Shown here piece after piece: positions 23,980-36,904 of a DNA stretch of 64,000 nt; position 1 is the stretch's first letter; the number at the start of each line of letters is the position of its first letter. Made by a program: the position numbers and the translations under genes. The DNA is from Loxodes magnus (Eukaryota > Ciliophora > Karyorelictea > Loxodida > Loxodidae). The DNA lies in NCBI GenBank assembly GCA_946699065.1, contig CAMPDV010000192.1:248001-312000 (forward strand), given 5' to 3'. Under the pieces are notes generated by a model that worked only from the letters and a program-made list of their open reading frames with translations, was not told the origin of the DNA and did not search any database.

Positions 23980-24890
23980 TGGTTGAAGGTTTCAAGTCAG
24001 GCTTCTATACCACCTCTTCCTAAGCCAAAAAGGAAGGGGAGGAAGCAAGAAACCAAGTCTTAATAATCTTAAAAATCTTCTCTATCACAACCTTAACCAA
24101 CACTGAACTAACAAAACGAAGAAAGCCAACCTTGAAGAATATGCACACGGAAACTCCAACCTCAAGCGAGAAACCGAGGAAACAGATAAAGTCTGTTCTC
24201 CACCAGGAGGTATCAGAGTTCAACCCTTCTGGCCGATGAGCATGGAGTAGCTCATCAAAGTGGTACTGAACCTCCAGGAAGAGGTCATGAGATTGAAGAA
24301 GGATAATGATATGCTGATAGCAAAGCTAGACCTAGCAGAAGGAATTGAGTCAAGACTTATGACCTAGGAAAGAGATCTTAACGCCTTTTGGAATATCTCA
24401 CAAAGTTAGACTAACGAATCCTAAAATTAGCTTTAGAAACAGACTGAACTGGATAACAGAATCGAAAAAGTAGAAGAGAAATTGTAAACTTTTAAGAAAG
24501 AGTAAAGCGAAACTGGAGCTATACAAATGGAAATTGAAGCCTAGAAAGACTAAACAAATCAAGGAAAATAATTCAAAATAAAAAAGAAATGTTTCTGCTG
24601 TGGAAGCGTATGACATTTTTATCGGAAGTGTTAGAAATTCTAATAGAATATTAAAGAAACTATTGGATAAAAGAACAACAAAAGAAGAAAATGAAGAAAC
24701 AAGAATAAAAAGAATGTATTGCAACCCGGATGGTTCAATATACAAGATTAAGATGGAAACATAACAAGTAAACGGAAGGAAAACCTGGAGAAACCCGAGT
24801 TCCCAATCTCGCTAAAATTGGACGTCCCAAACATTTATATTTAACAGCAGGGAGCATGAACTGCTGTATTCCTGACGGGGTTGAAAATCC
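23980..24890 (+). pseudogene. LINE ORF1 (alpha type), full length but broken
   Basis: It starts MVEGFKSGFYTTSSQAKK. After a frame change it gives EKPRKQIKSVLHQEVSEFNP, then SMEQLIKVVLNLQEEV, a coiled coil to about 24560, and a zinc knuckle CFCCGSV-stop-HFYRKC (TGA near 24612). The end reads like GWFNIQDQDGN, matching the post-knuckle part of other copies. It is the closest relative of the intact ORF1 at 50080-50754. A GC-richer stretch at about 24780-24890 follows and has no match in the window. Confidence 0.7.
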
Positions 24891-24899
24891 CTAAAACGG

Positions 24900-25790
24900 A
24901 AAATTTAAAATTAATATTATTATAATAAATATTAGACTAATTTTTTTAAATATTGTAATTCCTAAATAAAATCTTGCAAATTTTCCCGTGATTAAATATG
25001 CTCAAAGTTATCTAAGTTTCCACAGATGTAAAACTCAGAGTGATTAATTTTGAAGTGTCTTTATTATAAGTAATATTAGAAATTATCGCATAAGGTTCTA
25101 AATTTATATATGGAAACTATTTTTCTAATCGTAAATGTATTAAATTTAGTTTATGTATATATATATAAATTGGAAATTATATCGTTTCATTATTAATATC
25201 TTCAAAGTAAAAATGTGCAGTTTGCATTGATCTCATCTAGTCTGTAGCATCTAAAAATAATTTTTCTTTGATTTTATCTTAAACTCTATTCAAGAAATTT
25301 TTAGGTTTTCAATATTATATGCATTTATTTTAAAATATTAATTTAGTTTCTTCAAGTTTTTAAAATATCTCAGATTAGCAATCTTTATTTTACTAAATGC
25401 AAAAGCAATATCAGATCAGGATTCTTTTATATTTCTTATCGTAACTTTAATAAAAATTTACACCTCATAGCTATATAATATTCAAAATTTAATCAATTTA
25501 AGTCTATAAAGCATGATTTTTTAAACGTAGAGTTTAGACTTTGAGTGCACATCTTACTACTTTTCTATAATCAATATGTATATCTTTCTTTATTTTTTTG
25601 ATACCCCGTAGAATAGCTCATGGAATAATTTCTTAGTCTTACTCAGCTTTAGGGAGTAAAAAGATTGAAAAAAATATATTTAAAGTTTTAAGAAGTGATA
25701 TTCTAATATTTGACAACTATAATATGTATCCATTAACATATTTCTTATATTTTAGCAATGGATTTTATATCATTCATCTTCATAAAAACT
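24900..25790. other. AT-rich spacer
   Basis: No recognised coding sequence or shared repeat. The LINE copy of 25797-27425 begins at its right edge. Confidence 0.4.
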
Positions 25791-25796
25791 TTATCC

Positions 25797-27425
25797 AAAT
25801 TAAATTACCTTCTTCGCTCCTTCTGCTTCTTAACTTTTCAATTTTTTTAATATTAATGTTTTCAAATTTAAATCTTAGTTCTAAAACATATATATTCATG
25901 TTTACTAACATTAATGCTTAATTTTACAAATTAAAACACTTTACATATTGTTTTAGTCAATAAATTCATATGATCTTAATTAAAAAAATCATCAGCAAAT
26001 CATCTGTCCAAACTTAATAACAAAAAAAAGTACACTCATTTTGAAACCAAAACATTTTTAATAAATTTCTAAATACCTGACAACAATATCGTAGAAGATA
26101 ATAGTTGTAACAGGATCATGTGGACTTCCTCACAATACTCCATTACTATATTTTAAATTCTTGAAACTGTACCATCTAAATAAATCTATTATATTGATTA
26201 TGATAAAATAATTCAAAGCAGTTTATATATGCATGAGATAGATTTTTTCCACGTAAGTAATTGAACTATAATCTTCAATAAGAAGTATCAAAGATCTTTT
26301 CTACATCGATAAGAATTGTAAATATGTGCTTTGATTTTCTCCACATTCTATTTAAATCAATAATTAGCTATAAAGTTTAAATATGATGGTTTGTATCTAC
26401 TCTTTTAAGATCCTTATTTGAGGGGTTTATAATTTTACGTTAGTAATTCAGACATAGAACCTTTAAGTCAGTATTTTATTATATGTTTTAGAGGCACATT
26501 CATAAGCTCAATTGATCTTCATTTCTTCCAATCCCTCTTAGATCCTTTTTTTTGTAAATTGGAAAAATTTTTACTTATTCGAGCTAATTATGGATGTTTT
26601 ACTGTATCAATATATTATTAATGAACCTTTATGAAAAAAGATGAAGTTCTGTATTTGCATATTTGATAAACTCTGTTTTTACTCCATCTACTTCGAATTA
26701 TTTATTATTGGCTAGTCCCTTTATAATTCTATAACTTCTTTATTATTTTACAAATGTACAATTCTGAAAATATTATCAATCTTTTAAATGTTGTACTCAT
26801 CAATAATCTTACGCTCGTTGAAAATATTACTTTCCCAATAATTAGAAAATTAAGTAAATCATTCTTGGTCCATATACATTTAATTTTTTTTCTTTGAATT
26901 TAAAATTTTCCTTACTTATTTAAGCTTATAAAGTGGAATAATTAATTACTTCTCTGCTTTTTATCCTATTTTTAATTATATTATCAGTAATTATGTTTAT
27001 ATATATTAGACTATTTTGCTTTTATTTAAGCTGTTATATTCCTTCCTAGTTTACTTTTCCCTTTTTATAAAAGACATTTTATCAGCTATTTATGCATATT
27101 ACGCAGTATTAAAAATATTATTATCTTTCAAAAAAGTCCATTATAGTTAGTATTTCAGCATATTTATCCTAGAATATGTTAAGCACTATGATAGAGAATT
27201 TGAAGAAAAATGTTTAATTAAGCTTCTAAGTCATCTTCTTCAATTGCTTCAAAATAAACTAAGAATTCATTAATTTTAACCTAATATTCTTCACTTATGG
27301 TCATATTTTAAAGTTTCTAGATCTATAAGTTAAATCTAGGAGCGAGTATTGGTGGATTTCTATTTATTTTTTAAGTATATAGCTATAGTATTATTTAAAA
27401 ATGATCTGTGTTAATTCTACTAATG
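25797..27425 (-). pseudogene. LINE ORF2, reverse transcriptase region, second copy
   Basis: Homologous along its length to 775-2450, beginning and ending at nearly the same points. Motif B is partly preserved and the catalytic motif reads RQFADDFFN, so the FADD pair is kept here although it is lost in the first copy. Frameshifts and TGAs break the frame and no endonuclease is visible. The matched ends of the two copies indicate either a segmental duplication or a shared structural boundary. Confidence 0.7.
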
Positions 27426-27494
27426 AATAAAGTTAGAAAATTAAAAATAACTGTTGTTAATATAATTATTATTAATTTACGTAATTTCACCTTT

Positions 27495-28196
27495 ATTAAG
27501 TTAATAACAAATCAAAAATTTAATGTTAAATAAAAGAAGCTTCATATTTGCTTGGATCTTGTTTATCATAAGTCCTGATTATTTTTTTTTTCTGAGAATT
27601 TCCAATAGGTTGATTCCCATCGTTTCTTATTGAATTCGTTAATTGCATGCTGATATTTGGAGCTTCTTTGATTAGTTGGAATATTTTTTTCGATGAGTAA
27701 ACCTTAATTTTGTGTAGTATATTCAAAATATATCTTACCATTTATTTTATATTAATCTCATTTATTTTTATTAAAATTGGTAGCAATTTCTTACTTTATG
27801 TCCTGAATGCTTGCAATATCAACACATCATTATTTTCCTATAAGGAATATATTTTGTTACAGGTTGTTATTCTATTTCATTGGATCATTTTGTATTTAGG
27901 ATTGTTTTTTTTACATATTTTAGAGTTTTAAATTTCTCTTACTATTTGTTATGTCTGTAAAATTCTACCCTAAGTTTGTTGCAAGTACGGGTTTAGAGCA
28001 AATTCCTATCGTAGTGTTGAATTTTCGATTTTAGAATTTCCATAGAGTTTAATAATTAATTATTTCGCTGATAAAGATCTTTAAAAGCATTTACTAATTC
28101 TTAATTCTCTATCTAAAGAAAGTAGAGATAATTGGTTACATCCTGCGAATTGTTATTAGATTTTGTTAGTGAATTCTGTTATTTCTCAGGTTTCAT
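27495..28196 (-). pseudogene. LINE ORF1 (beta type) with TGA in the zinc knuckle
   Basis: The start is MKPEKQQNSLTKSN at 28196, after ATATATATAAA. The knuckle is a classical CX2CX4HX4C except that the residue after the first Cys is TGA (27819-27821), giving C-stop-YCKHSGHKVRNC. Other TGAs lie upstream. The C-terminal part TYDKQDPSKYEASFI matches the copy at 37166. The element ends at AATAAAGGTGAAATTACG near 27480-27500. Confidence 0.65.
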
Positions 28197-28209
28197 TTTA
28201 TATATATAT

Positions 28210-28965
28210 CCTATAATATTTATAAACTCCATTTTTAATTATTCAGATTTTATAAAGAATACTTCATAATTTTGTTCATCATTTATCATGAGTTTATTTC
28301 AACAAAATATTTTCGTAATATGAGGCTATTTTATTTGTAGTATTAGCAACTTTTGAACTGATTTTTCTTTAACTTTTTTTGTAATAATTTTTTATAATTA
28401 TTCTAATCTCTTATGTAAATTAAAGCAATTTTTTTATCTTGTTTTATTTATTGATCAAATGTTTAAAATTTTTCTTTTTCCTTAACCTTGTTTATTTTTG
28501 ACTAAATATTTATTAAGATTGTTAATATATTTTCTATTATATTTTGCTATTAATGATTAGCTATAGACGAAGTATTAATAATTAATTATTTTAATCTCTA
28601 TGTTGTTTATTAGTTCTTTTATCTATTTCCATAAATTTAAATTTTTTGTTCATACTTTTAAATTAGTTTTTCCATTCTAATAGCTGACTTTAAAGTTTTT
28701 AATCAGCTACATTTTTGCTTCTCTTAATTTAACAAGTCCGATAATAACTTTAGTTTCAGAATAAGAAATTAGTTCCTCTAGTGATATTAGATTTTCAACA
28801 TTTCTAACACTATTTTTTCCTTAAGTTCTTTGGAAGGCGAGCAGTTAACTTTACTTTTTCTCTTTTAGTTAATAATTAAAAATTTAAATAATTTGTAAAT
28901 TTTTAATATTGAAATAATTATAAGATAATTTTTTAATAGTCCAGATATGTCAAAGTTTAGATAGT
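28210..28965. other. AT-rich spacer
   Basis: No recognised feature upstream of RING gene C. Confidence 0.4.
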
Positions 28966-28973
28966 ATTTAAAA

Positions 28974-30320
28974 ATGTAGAATTTTGAATGTACAATTTGC
29001 TTAAACAATTTCGATGTTTAGAATAGAATTCCAAAATCATTACCATGTGGACATTCATTGTGCTTAGAATGCTTAATTAAGATGCATGATAGTTAAAACA
29101 AAATTTAATGTCCTTTAGATATGAAAGAATTCTAAATTAAACCTGATGATTTACCTCATACTTATGCTTTAATGCATTTTCTGAAAAGTTCATTAGAAGA
29201 AAATTAACTTTAGTGCAATTAGCATAATAAAAAGTAGGCTTTCTATTGTTAAGATGAAAAATAGCAACTTTGTTTTAAGTGTGTTCAAAAAGGACATGAA
29301 AATCATAATATTGTAGACATTTCGGAATACCTAAAAGAACTTAAACCAAATATAACTACTATTAATTCTTAAATTTTATAGAAATAAATTGAAAATGTAT
29401 ATTGACTAAAAAAAAACGAAGATTGCTATAAATAGGTCGAAAGTTTTTTTTAAACTTCGCATCAAAATCTAATTGCCTTAAAAGAAAAAACTTTAGCCCA
29501 TATTACTAACATTTTCGACAAAAAGGATCAAATTCTTACAGATTTAATTTAAAAATGTAAAAACTAAATTTAAAAAGAAATTGATAGGCTAAATGAAGAG
29601 AATAAAATATATTAATAATTTCATGAATAAAACAAAAATAATATTAAAGACTTTCTACAAAAAATGAAAAATTCTGAAAATTATTTAAAAAAATGAACTT
29701 ATACTGAATTTGTAATAAAATTAATTTATAATATTCCAGAATAATAAATTCAAGAGTATACATAGAAAATTGAAAATGTTCTAAACATTTAAATTGAAAT
29801 CCAAGAAATTAATTAATTTGATATAAATAATTTAATTATTGCTGAAAGAAAGGGTAGCATAGAAAATTAAGGAATTTGGACCATTAGTGGATAAAGTTAT
29901 GATTGCATATGCTTTTCTTCTGATAAAATTTGTAGATTGTGTGGTATAGGCGTAATTATTCCTAATAAATTGGGTGATAAACTTGTTGTAAAATAATGTT
30001 AAATTCTAGAAGGAGATAATACTTAATCAGATTCTATTTATAATTTAGATGAAAAAATAGAAATAACAAATAAAGATTAATAAAATAAAATTGAATAAAT
30101 TCTTTTTAATTAATACGTAGTCATTTAAAAAGATTAAATTTATACCATAAAATTACTATTGTAAGGAACATCATGTTATAGATAAAAGGGATACTAAACT
30201 GAAATTCAATGTTAAGACATTAAATTTAAATTTTAAGATGCTTAATTTAAAGGTGGCAGCAGTTCAAATGGTACAAGCGCTTCAAGTGGTTAGATTCCTT
30301 ATTTACTTTTTTTGAAATGA
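28974..30320 (+). pseudogene. RING/B-box/coiled-coil/PHR gene, copy C
   Basis: A 449-codon frame with no frameshift and two in-frame TGAs, at codon 144 (29403-29405) and codon 241 (29694-29696). Domains in order: RING (ECTICLNNFDV, LPCGHSLCLECL, CPLD), B-box (CNQHNKKQAFYCQDEK, CFKCVQKGHENH), a long coiled coil (about 130-265), and PHR (IWTISGQSYDCICF, RLCGIGV, IYTIKLLLQG, GTSASSGQIPYLLFLK) ending in TGA. All RING and B-box ligands are present. It belongs with copy E in a second subfamily (LDMKEF in place of LDQKKF). Copy E has TGA at exactly the same two codons. It could be a duplicated pseudogene, or UGA may be read through. Confidence 0.8.
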
Positions 30321-30324
30321 ACTT

Positions 30325-30895
30325 CAAAGATAACTCATTAAAACACATTTTAAAAATAAAGTTTATGTAATTAATATAAAATGTTAATAATTTTTAATTT
30401 TTAAATCTTGCATAAAAATATTGATATATTTTCTTTCAAAATATTTAATAAAACTTTAAAATTAAATTGATTATTTCTGTGTTATTTTATTTCAGATAGA
30501 TAATAATAAAAATCTTAAAAACTACTATCAATTTTTTAAAACAATTATAAAAGCAAATCAATTTTTTGTTTTATAATTTTTTTTCTTTTATAAAAATTAT
30601 TATTTAAGAAGCGTCTCTTAATAAAATAATAAGACAAAACCTTTATTTTTTTTAGTTTTGAGTTTTAATATAATTTTCTTAAAATTATATAAGTTAATTA
30701 AATGTAACAAAAAAATATAAAATATCAAACTTAAGCATGACCTTTGGAAGTACTTTATCTCCTTTTCACCAAATTTAAAATATTTTTAGATGTGTAAAAA
30801 TTTAGTCGTTTTTAATATTGATTTAATTTATTATTTATATATTATTTTTTTTTACTAGTTCTGTAATAAGTTTTGATATATACTTAATCTAATTT
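30325..30895. other. AT-rich spacer
   Basis: Nothing recognised. Confidence 0.4.
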
Positions 30896-30899
30896 ATTA

Positions 30900-31817
30900 T
30901 ATTATAATTTCTATTTATTCCTTTTTACACTCATTAAATATTATTGCTTTGATTTCTACTGAATCTTCCTATCTTTTTTCAGTAATAAATTGAAAACCCG
31001 AAATTTTTGCTATCTTAGATAATTATAATGATAAAGAGGTTATATTTCCTCTTATATTTTTGTATTTTTTAATTCTATTAACAATACTGTCATTAATTAT
31101 CTTGTGATCTTATTTACTATTTCTTTATGAAAAATTATACTTTTTCATCGGTTTCTTTTTCTTTTCAATATTTTTGATAGATTGATTTTTTTAATTTTTT
31201 GGTTTACTCTTGAAATATTTTATATCACTTTTGTGACATGATTCTCGAACCTAGTCCTCATATTTATTAAATTTCTTCATTATTTTAAATAATCTTTCAT
31301 AAGTTTGCTGATACATCTTATGCTTTTTATAAATCTTAAATTTGGACTAAATTTTCCTTCTTACTAACTTTCTGTATAATATATCATTTAGAAGCAGTAA
31401 AAATTACTAAATGATTTATATAATTTTAATTATTTTCGTTAAAATCATCCGTAATATTTACCATGTATCCCATCTCCTACAATATCAGCATTTTTTTAAG
31501 GAACTTTTGCAGGCTGATATTTTAGTTCCACATTCATAAGATCTTTCATTGACATATTTTAAAGAAATATGTTTTAAGTCTAATTAGTAAATTAGCAAAA
31601 TTGTTTCAAAATTTTTTATTTTTATATTTACTGAATGCCCATTATCAATTTTTTAAAGTGTTAGAAAAAATATGGAAAATTTTTCCTTCTGGCAATTGTA
31701 TATCTAAAAATATATATTTCTAATACTTACTTTCAAGTTCTTTGAATATAATTATCTAATAGTATTTTGAGATATAATATCTTTTTGGATGATATTTTTT
31801 TGCAAGAAGTTCTCCAT
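30900..31817 (-). pseudogene. LINE ORF1 with TGA in the zinc knuckle, decayed
   Basis: The start MENFLQKNIIQKD at 31817 matches the copy at 23221. The knuckle remnant reads KKC-stop-YCRR with TGA at 31485-31487; the His is lost. The rest is strongly decayed. Confidence 0.5.
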
Positions 31818-32119
31818 TTTTAAGTGATAATTTTTTTATAAAAATAATTGAAATTATTTGAAAAAAATTTCAAGCAAATATATATTTATTTGCAGGATAA
31901 AATAAAAAATAAATTTAATTATAAGAAAGTAAATGATTATAATGATACAAAATAAATTTGTTTAAAAAATTAAAAAGAAGATTTAAGAAAATCTTTTTAA
32001 TATTTCAGGATAATGAAACTGCAAGCAATTTTTAATGAAATACAGGCCATTATTCAGAATAGGTTTAAATATTTTGTATTGATAAATTGATAGATTATTT
32101 AGATTTTTTATTATAAATA

Positions 32120-32645
32120 AATAAATTTGATTATAGAGCGCGTAGCACTCTCGTTTGTGCGCAGCTCTTTAAAAAAAATGTTTCATATTGACAAGAATGT
32201 TTGTTACTGATAAAATTATCAGATACTGATAAACCTTGTTCAATACTGGTATAATTATTCAGTACTGATAAAAATGTTCAATACTGATATAATTTTAGAA
32301 TACTCGTAATCTTTAATACTTGCCGGAGGTCCAAGGACATGGCAGGATTGTGTCTCATTGCATCACCAAAGCAGAGGACGACATGTGTCAATTATGGGTA
32401 CTTAAATTCCCCACCTCTGATGAAGCTCGCAATATTATTTCTTTTTCGTTCCAGTATTAAAAATAAACGAAACCAAGTCAAGCCAACGTCGAAGGTCTAA
32501 GAATCTTATGTCTCGAGGCCAAACCAAAGCAGAGGAAGACATAACGTCGATTATGGGTACTTAACTTCCTCAACCTCTGATGAAGATGACCTTGTTGTTC
32601 ACCTTCGAACAACTATGGCAGTTTTAAAGAATATATATTAATAAT
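32120..32645 (-). repeat. 3'-terminal hairpin element, group D, copy 1
   Basis: A stem-loop at 32135-32168 follows a TAAATAAATAAA tract. It is followed on the plus strand by short direct repeats built on TACTGATAAA and TTCAATACTG (32200-32310), and then by a GC-richer block present twice (32366-32425 and 32523-32585, CCAAAGCAGAGGA...ACCTCTGATGAAG). A second copy starts at 63770 and continues beyond the window. Confidence 0.7.
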
Positions 32646-32649
32646 TTAT

Positions 32650-33505
32650 TAGTTTGGTAAAGTTAAAGATATTTTACTTTTTTTTTAATTTTTTTTATAG
32701 ATTTTAAAGTTAACGGAATAAAATAATATTTTTTGATGAAAACATTATAAATTTAAATCTTTAACAAAATCTTTACGATAGTTTTTCTATTCTGCAATAG
32801 CATGTCTATACCTAATGAAGCAGGTATTTAAGAATAACATGAAATAGATCTTAAAATTGATTTTTTTAAATGTTAATAAATTAAATAAACTTTCTTATGA
32901 TTATGTTTTTGAATCGAAGATAATATTACAGTAGCTTGCTAAATTCTAAAATAATAAATTAAAAATTCAGATTTAATTAAAGAAAAATAAAAGGATTAAA
33001 ATTCAAAAAATAACTATGGAAATGAAGATAAAATAAGAATAGGGCTGAAAAAAATTTTTTTTTGTAGTTAAAAATTCCCTCAAGCAAGTCAGCTATTAAC
33101 AATAAACTAAATTTATAAAAATTAAAATATTTTAAATTAATTATAAAACTAAAATAAATTTTTAAATTAACCAATTTTATATAAATTAAATTTTAATATT
33201 TCAATTTTCTAAATTTATAGTGAGTATGTTTAATTAAAATAAAATAAAGAGAACGAATTTCATTATATTTATTATAAAATAAAAATTTAATAACAAGTTA
33301 AATATTAAAATATAAATTTTTATTAATAAGCAAATATTTTTAAACTTATAATCTCAAAATTAAATATTTTATCTGTTAGAATAGCAAAATAATAATATAG
33401 AAAATGCAAGAACTAATAAAATTGAGATCAGAAAATTTTTTGTCCTTTTTAAATTTTACTATTTGGCTTTATTGTTTAAATTTTAAAAAAATTAAAAACA
33501 ATTCA
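32650..33505. other. AT-rich spacer
   Basis: No recognised feature. A 65-codon standard-code frame on the minus strand at 32977-33174 has low-complexity Phe/Leu/Lys composition and no homolog here. Confidence 0.4.
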
Positions 33506-33512
33506 ATTAAAT

Positions 33513-34848
33513 TCAATTAATAAAGTATAGATAAGGAATCTATCCACTTGAAGTATTAGTACCATTAGTTTTAATTCCTCCTTGAAACTTCGAACTATAA
33601 AAATTTATTTTTGCTTCTTAGCAATTTATTTCACTAGAAAGAGAACTACTATAACATTTTTTTCACCTCATAAAAGTAGTTTAATGGTATAAATCTGATT
33701 CTATTCAATTTGGATTTCTTTATCAAAAAAAATTTTCGTTATTTTATTTTAATCATTTTTATTTACTATTTCAATTGTTTTATTTAAATTATATATAATC
33801 TCTGAATCAGTGTTTTATCCCTTTAAAATTTATATTTCTTTTATTTAAAGAGTACTACCAATTTACGAAGGCATAAATTAGGCTAATCCACAAAGTTTAA
33901 TGATTTTATTACTTTTAAAACTAAATAATCATGATTTTTACCTAAAATATTTCAACCAGTCTCTAAATTTTCTAAATTGTCTAATCTTTTTGCTATAATT
34001 AATTTATTCTCATCAATTTTTTTAGATTCAATTAATAAAATTTAAATTTTGATCAAATTTTAAATTTATTCCTAAACTTGATTTTCTGAACTCTCATAAC
34101 TAAAATTCAATTAGAATTCTTATCAAAGCTCATTTTGAATTTCTCTTTCAGTTTATTACATTACTTCAATAAAATTATTGATATTAATTTTTTTAAGTTC
34201 TTGAAATTATTAAAATATTTTACTTTTTTCATTTAGTTTTTTTTTAATTTTAGATTAATTACTTTTTTTATTCTGAGGTATCTTTTAGATACTTTTATTT
34301 ATCCTCAAATAAATTTTATATATCCATTAATAATTTTCTTTTAATTAAATCAATTTCTAGCTAGTAGTATTATAAAAATTTTCTAGTAAGTTATAAATTT
34401 CTTATGCTTTAATTAATCTTTGTTTAATATATTATTTTTATTCAATGATATTTTTGTTCAAATTCACAAGAATTGGTTTAATTTCTTCAAAAATTTTATA
34501 TACATACTAGACATCATGCTATTGATGATCACTGATTATGCATTTAAAGCATATTTATTATTTATCCTATTTACAAAAAAAATCTTATTTTTCAGTATGT
34601 TTCTTACATTATATGTTTTATTCTTCTTACTCATTTTATAGTAGCTAAATAATAGCATAATTGTTAGGCAGTTAATCAGGTTATTAATTAAATTTAGTCT
34701 AGTCTAAAGGAATAGTGATTTTGTTTTAGAGATTATATAATTATTTAAGATATTAATTGCATACAAAATGACCACAAGGTAATGATTTAAGAAGTTTTCT
34801 TTAGATGTCGAAGTTGTTTAAACAAATAGGGAATTCCAAACTTTACAT
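33513..34848 (-). pseudogene. RING/B-box/coiled-coil/PHR gene, copy D
   Basis: Same subfamily as copies A and B. It starts MQSLEFPICLNNFDIQ and ends NTSSGQIPYLYFIN before TGA. The RING is damaged: the first ligand Cys is Phe (LEFPIC), CIECL became CNQYL, and CPLD became IPLD. The B-box is intact (CKKHTEKQDFFC, CFKC). Frameshifts begin in the coiled coil (about 34190) and further TGAs lie in the PHR part. This is the oldest-looking of the five long copies. Confidence 0.75.
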
Positions 34849-34849
34849 T

Positions 34850-35160
34850 TTTATAAATTATTGTAGAAGTAAAAAATTAATAAATTTAAAATTTTCATTA
34901 TATTTTGAGTAAATTACTACCAACAAAAATTTTTAAATTTTTTATTAAGATCCTCTTGTTATTTTTTACCGTAAAATAAAAAAATGAAAATAACCTATTT
35001 TTTTATTTTTAGTTAAATAAATATTTTATTATAAACAATTAATATAATATTTAACTTTAGTTAGTTATAGAATTTAAAAAATGTTAAGCAAATAACTATA
35101 AATAATTTTTTATAATAAGGTATCATTTTAAGAAAATCTCCATTCTATTTATAGATTTAA
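34850..35160. other. AT-rich spacer
   Basis: Nothing recognised. Confidence 0.4.
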
Positions 35161-35183
35161 AAAAATATATTTATTTAAATTTA

Positions 35184-35493
35184 ATTTAATTTTAAACTTA
35201 AAGAGTTTTGGACTGCAACTTCTTGCAGTTTAACGACCCCAACACTCCCTTCATGGGATAACGGGGATATCCTGTTACTTTCGAAAAGCAGCTGCCAGGG
35301 AGCTCCATCGCTATGGGCAATCAGGCTTCAAGCTCCTACCAGGAGTGGATAATCAAAAGGAAGGTGTTCCCTTGCAAAGGTTGACTTTGGCCAGGAACTT
35401 TCTCAGCGACAGGAAAGGAACTTGTTCCTAGCCATAAAACCAGAAAGTATGATTCAGAAGGTCAATCTCAGCTCCCGCCATCTTTTTAATTAT
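35184..35493 (-). mobile_element. SINE-like element, copy 3
   Basis: It is flanked by a 19-bp perfect direct repeat, ATATATTTATTTAAATTTA, at 35165-35183 and 35494-35512, the longest target duplication of the five copies. The body aligns with copy 1, with changes near the tail end (GACTGCAACTTCTTGCAG). The tail is TTAATTTAATTTT-like. Confidence 0.8.
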
Positions 35494-35559
35494 ATATATT
35501 TATTTAAATTTAAAGTGTTTTCAGTGCAGTAATTGTTACCGCTTAAAAAAATAAAACTT

Positions 35560-36310
35560 AAAATTATCCAGTTTTTCCAGCTCTGGAAATCACTGATCTT
35601 GCTCTTTTTCCATTTCTAGTCATCTCCTCAACCTCCGAGTTTTCAAAATTTCTTTTTAGTCTTCATACTTGGTCATTCTTTTTACACAAAATCTTGCTTT
35701 TCAATCTGTGATATTTTATTCTTTATTTGTTATTAGCTTAATTTTTATCTACCTCTAGAAGGCAGGGTATTTTCTCCATAAATGCTGTTTACTATTACAT
35801 AGATAGCATAATTTTTTTAATCTTGATTAGTCTTTCTGCGTTGGTTTTTTCTGTGGGTCTTTTCGATCGCCATTTGCGTTGCTCCAGTTTCGCGTAAATC
35901 TGTCCTTGGTAGTTTATTCTCTTATTTTTAAACTTTCTCTGTCAGATATGTAATTTTTGTCTTATTCTTTTTGAAAATTCCATAATGCTTACATTTCCCT
36001 TTCATAGTTCATTAATTTTGTCTCATTCAGGTCTTCTCTTTGCTTTTTTTATTCAAATTTTTTTGTTTTTGAACCTCTTCGTAAAGATCGACTACCATTA
36101 GTGCTAATAGAGTAATATTAATTTTCTCCTTTCCAAAATCGAACACATGCACAGCCTAATGCATGACAATATCCTATTTTTTTCTTGGTTTTTCACCCAT
36201 AATTATAAATATTTTTTGTCTATTGCCTTAATTTAGTTATTAAGTAATTTCTCATTAAGAAGAGGTTAGAAGAAGAAATGAGATAAGAGGGAACGATATT
36301 TTACTTCCTC
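35560..36310 (-). pseudogene. LINE ORF1, decayed
   Basis: On the minus strand LMVVDLYEEVQKQKNLNKK resembles the coiled-coil start of alpha ORF1. The zinc knuckle reads KKLCYLCNSKQHLWRKY, with the last Cys replaced. TGAs and frameshifts are present. It is less AT-rich than its flanks. Confidence 0.6.
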
Positions 36311-36589
36311 TTTTCTTTTTTACTAAAGATATATTAAAGAAGCTTTATCAAATGCCCACCATTTTTTTAGCGAAGCTTTTTTTTAATTATATAAACTTAA
36401 ATTTGTAGTTTTATATATATTATAAATTTGTGAACAAATTATAGTTTCAAACTTAAAAAATTTAATCTGGAAATTTTAAAGAAAAAATAATTTAATTCTA
36501 TATTTTTATTATAAAATATAATTAAGAAAATTTTATTTTAGTGATTATTCTTATTCATATAAAAAAATTTATAATTGAGTAATTTAAAA

Positions 36590-36904
36590 TAATTGAAAAG
36601 ATGGTGGGAGCTGAGAATGACCTTCGTGACAACACTTTCTGGTTTTATGGCTAGGAACAAGTTCCTTTCCTGTCGCTGAGAAAGTCCCTGGTCAGAGTCA
36701 TTTTCTGAAGGGAACACTGTCTTTGAGATTATCCGCTCTTGGTAGGGGCTTGAAGCCTGGCTGCTCATAGCGATGGAGCTCCCTAGCAGCTGTGCCTGGA
36801 GCACAACAGGATATCCCCACTATTCCATAAAAAGAGAGCATCGGGTCGTGCAATCAAAAAGGAGTTTCCGGTCCAAAATCTCTTTTAGTTGAAAATAATT
36901 AATT
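36590..36904 (+). mobile_element. SINE-like element, copy 4
   Basis: A 17-bp perfect target duplication, AATTGAGTAATTTAAAA, lies at 36573-36589 and 36905-36921. In this orientation the 5' end is AATTGAAAAGATGGTGGGAG and the 3' end GTTGAAAATAATTAATT. It is very close in sequence to copy 5. The 88-codon standard-code frame on the other strand overlaps most of it and is a by-product of its composition. Confidence 0.85.

Noticed and set aside
24780-24890. tRNA-like stretch (GGGGTTGAAAATCCC)
   Set aside because: No acceptor stem, anticodon arm or complete B box could be fitted.
30900-31817. Maverick/Polinton-type or other large DNA transposon
   Set aside because: No integrase, DDE transposase, polymerase B or long terminal inverted repeat was seen anywhere in the window.
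32195-32310. CRISPR-like array
   Set aside because: The short repeats are imperfect, without regular spacers, and are part of a retroelement tail in a eukaryotic genome.
36538-36804. Protein-like frame (MSSQASSPYQER...) repeated in the SINE copies
   Set aside because: It is repeated only because the SINE is. Copies carry TGA and frameshifts in it, and its position relative to the element ends does not suggest a gene.
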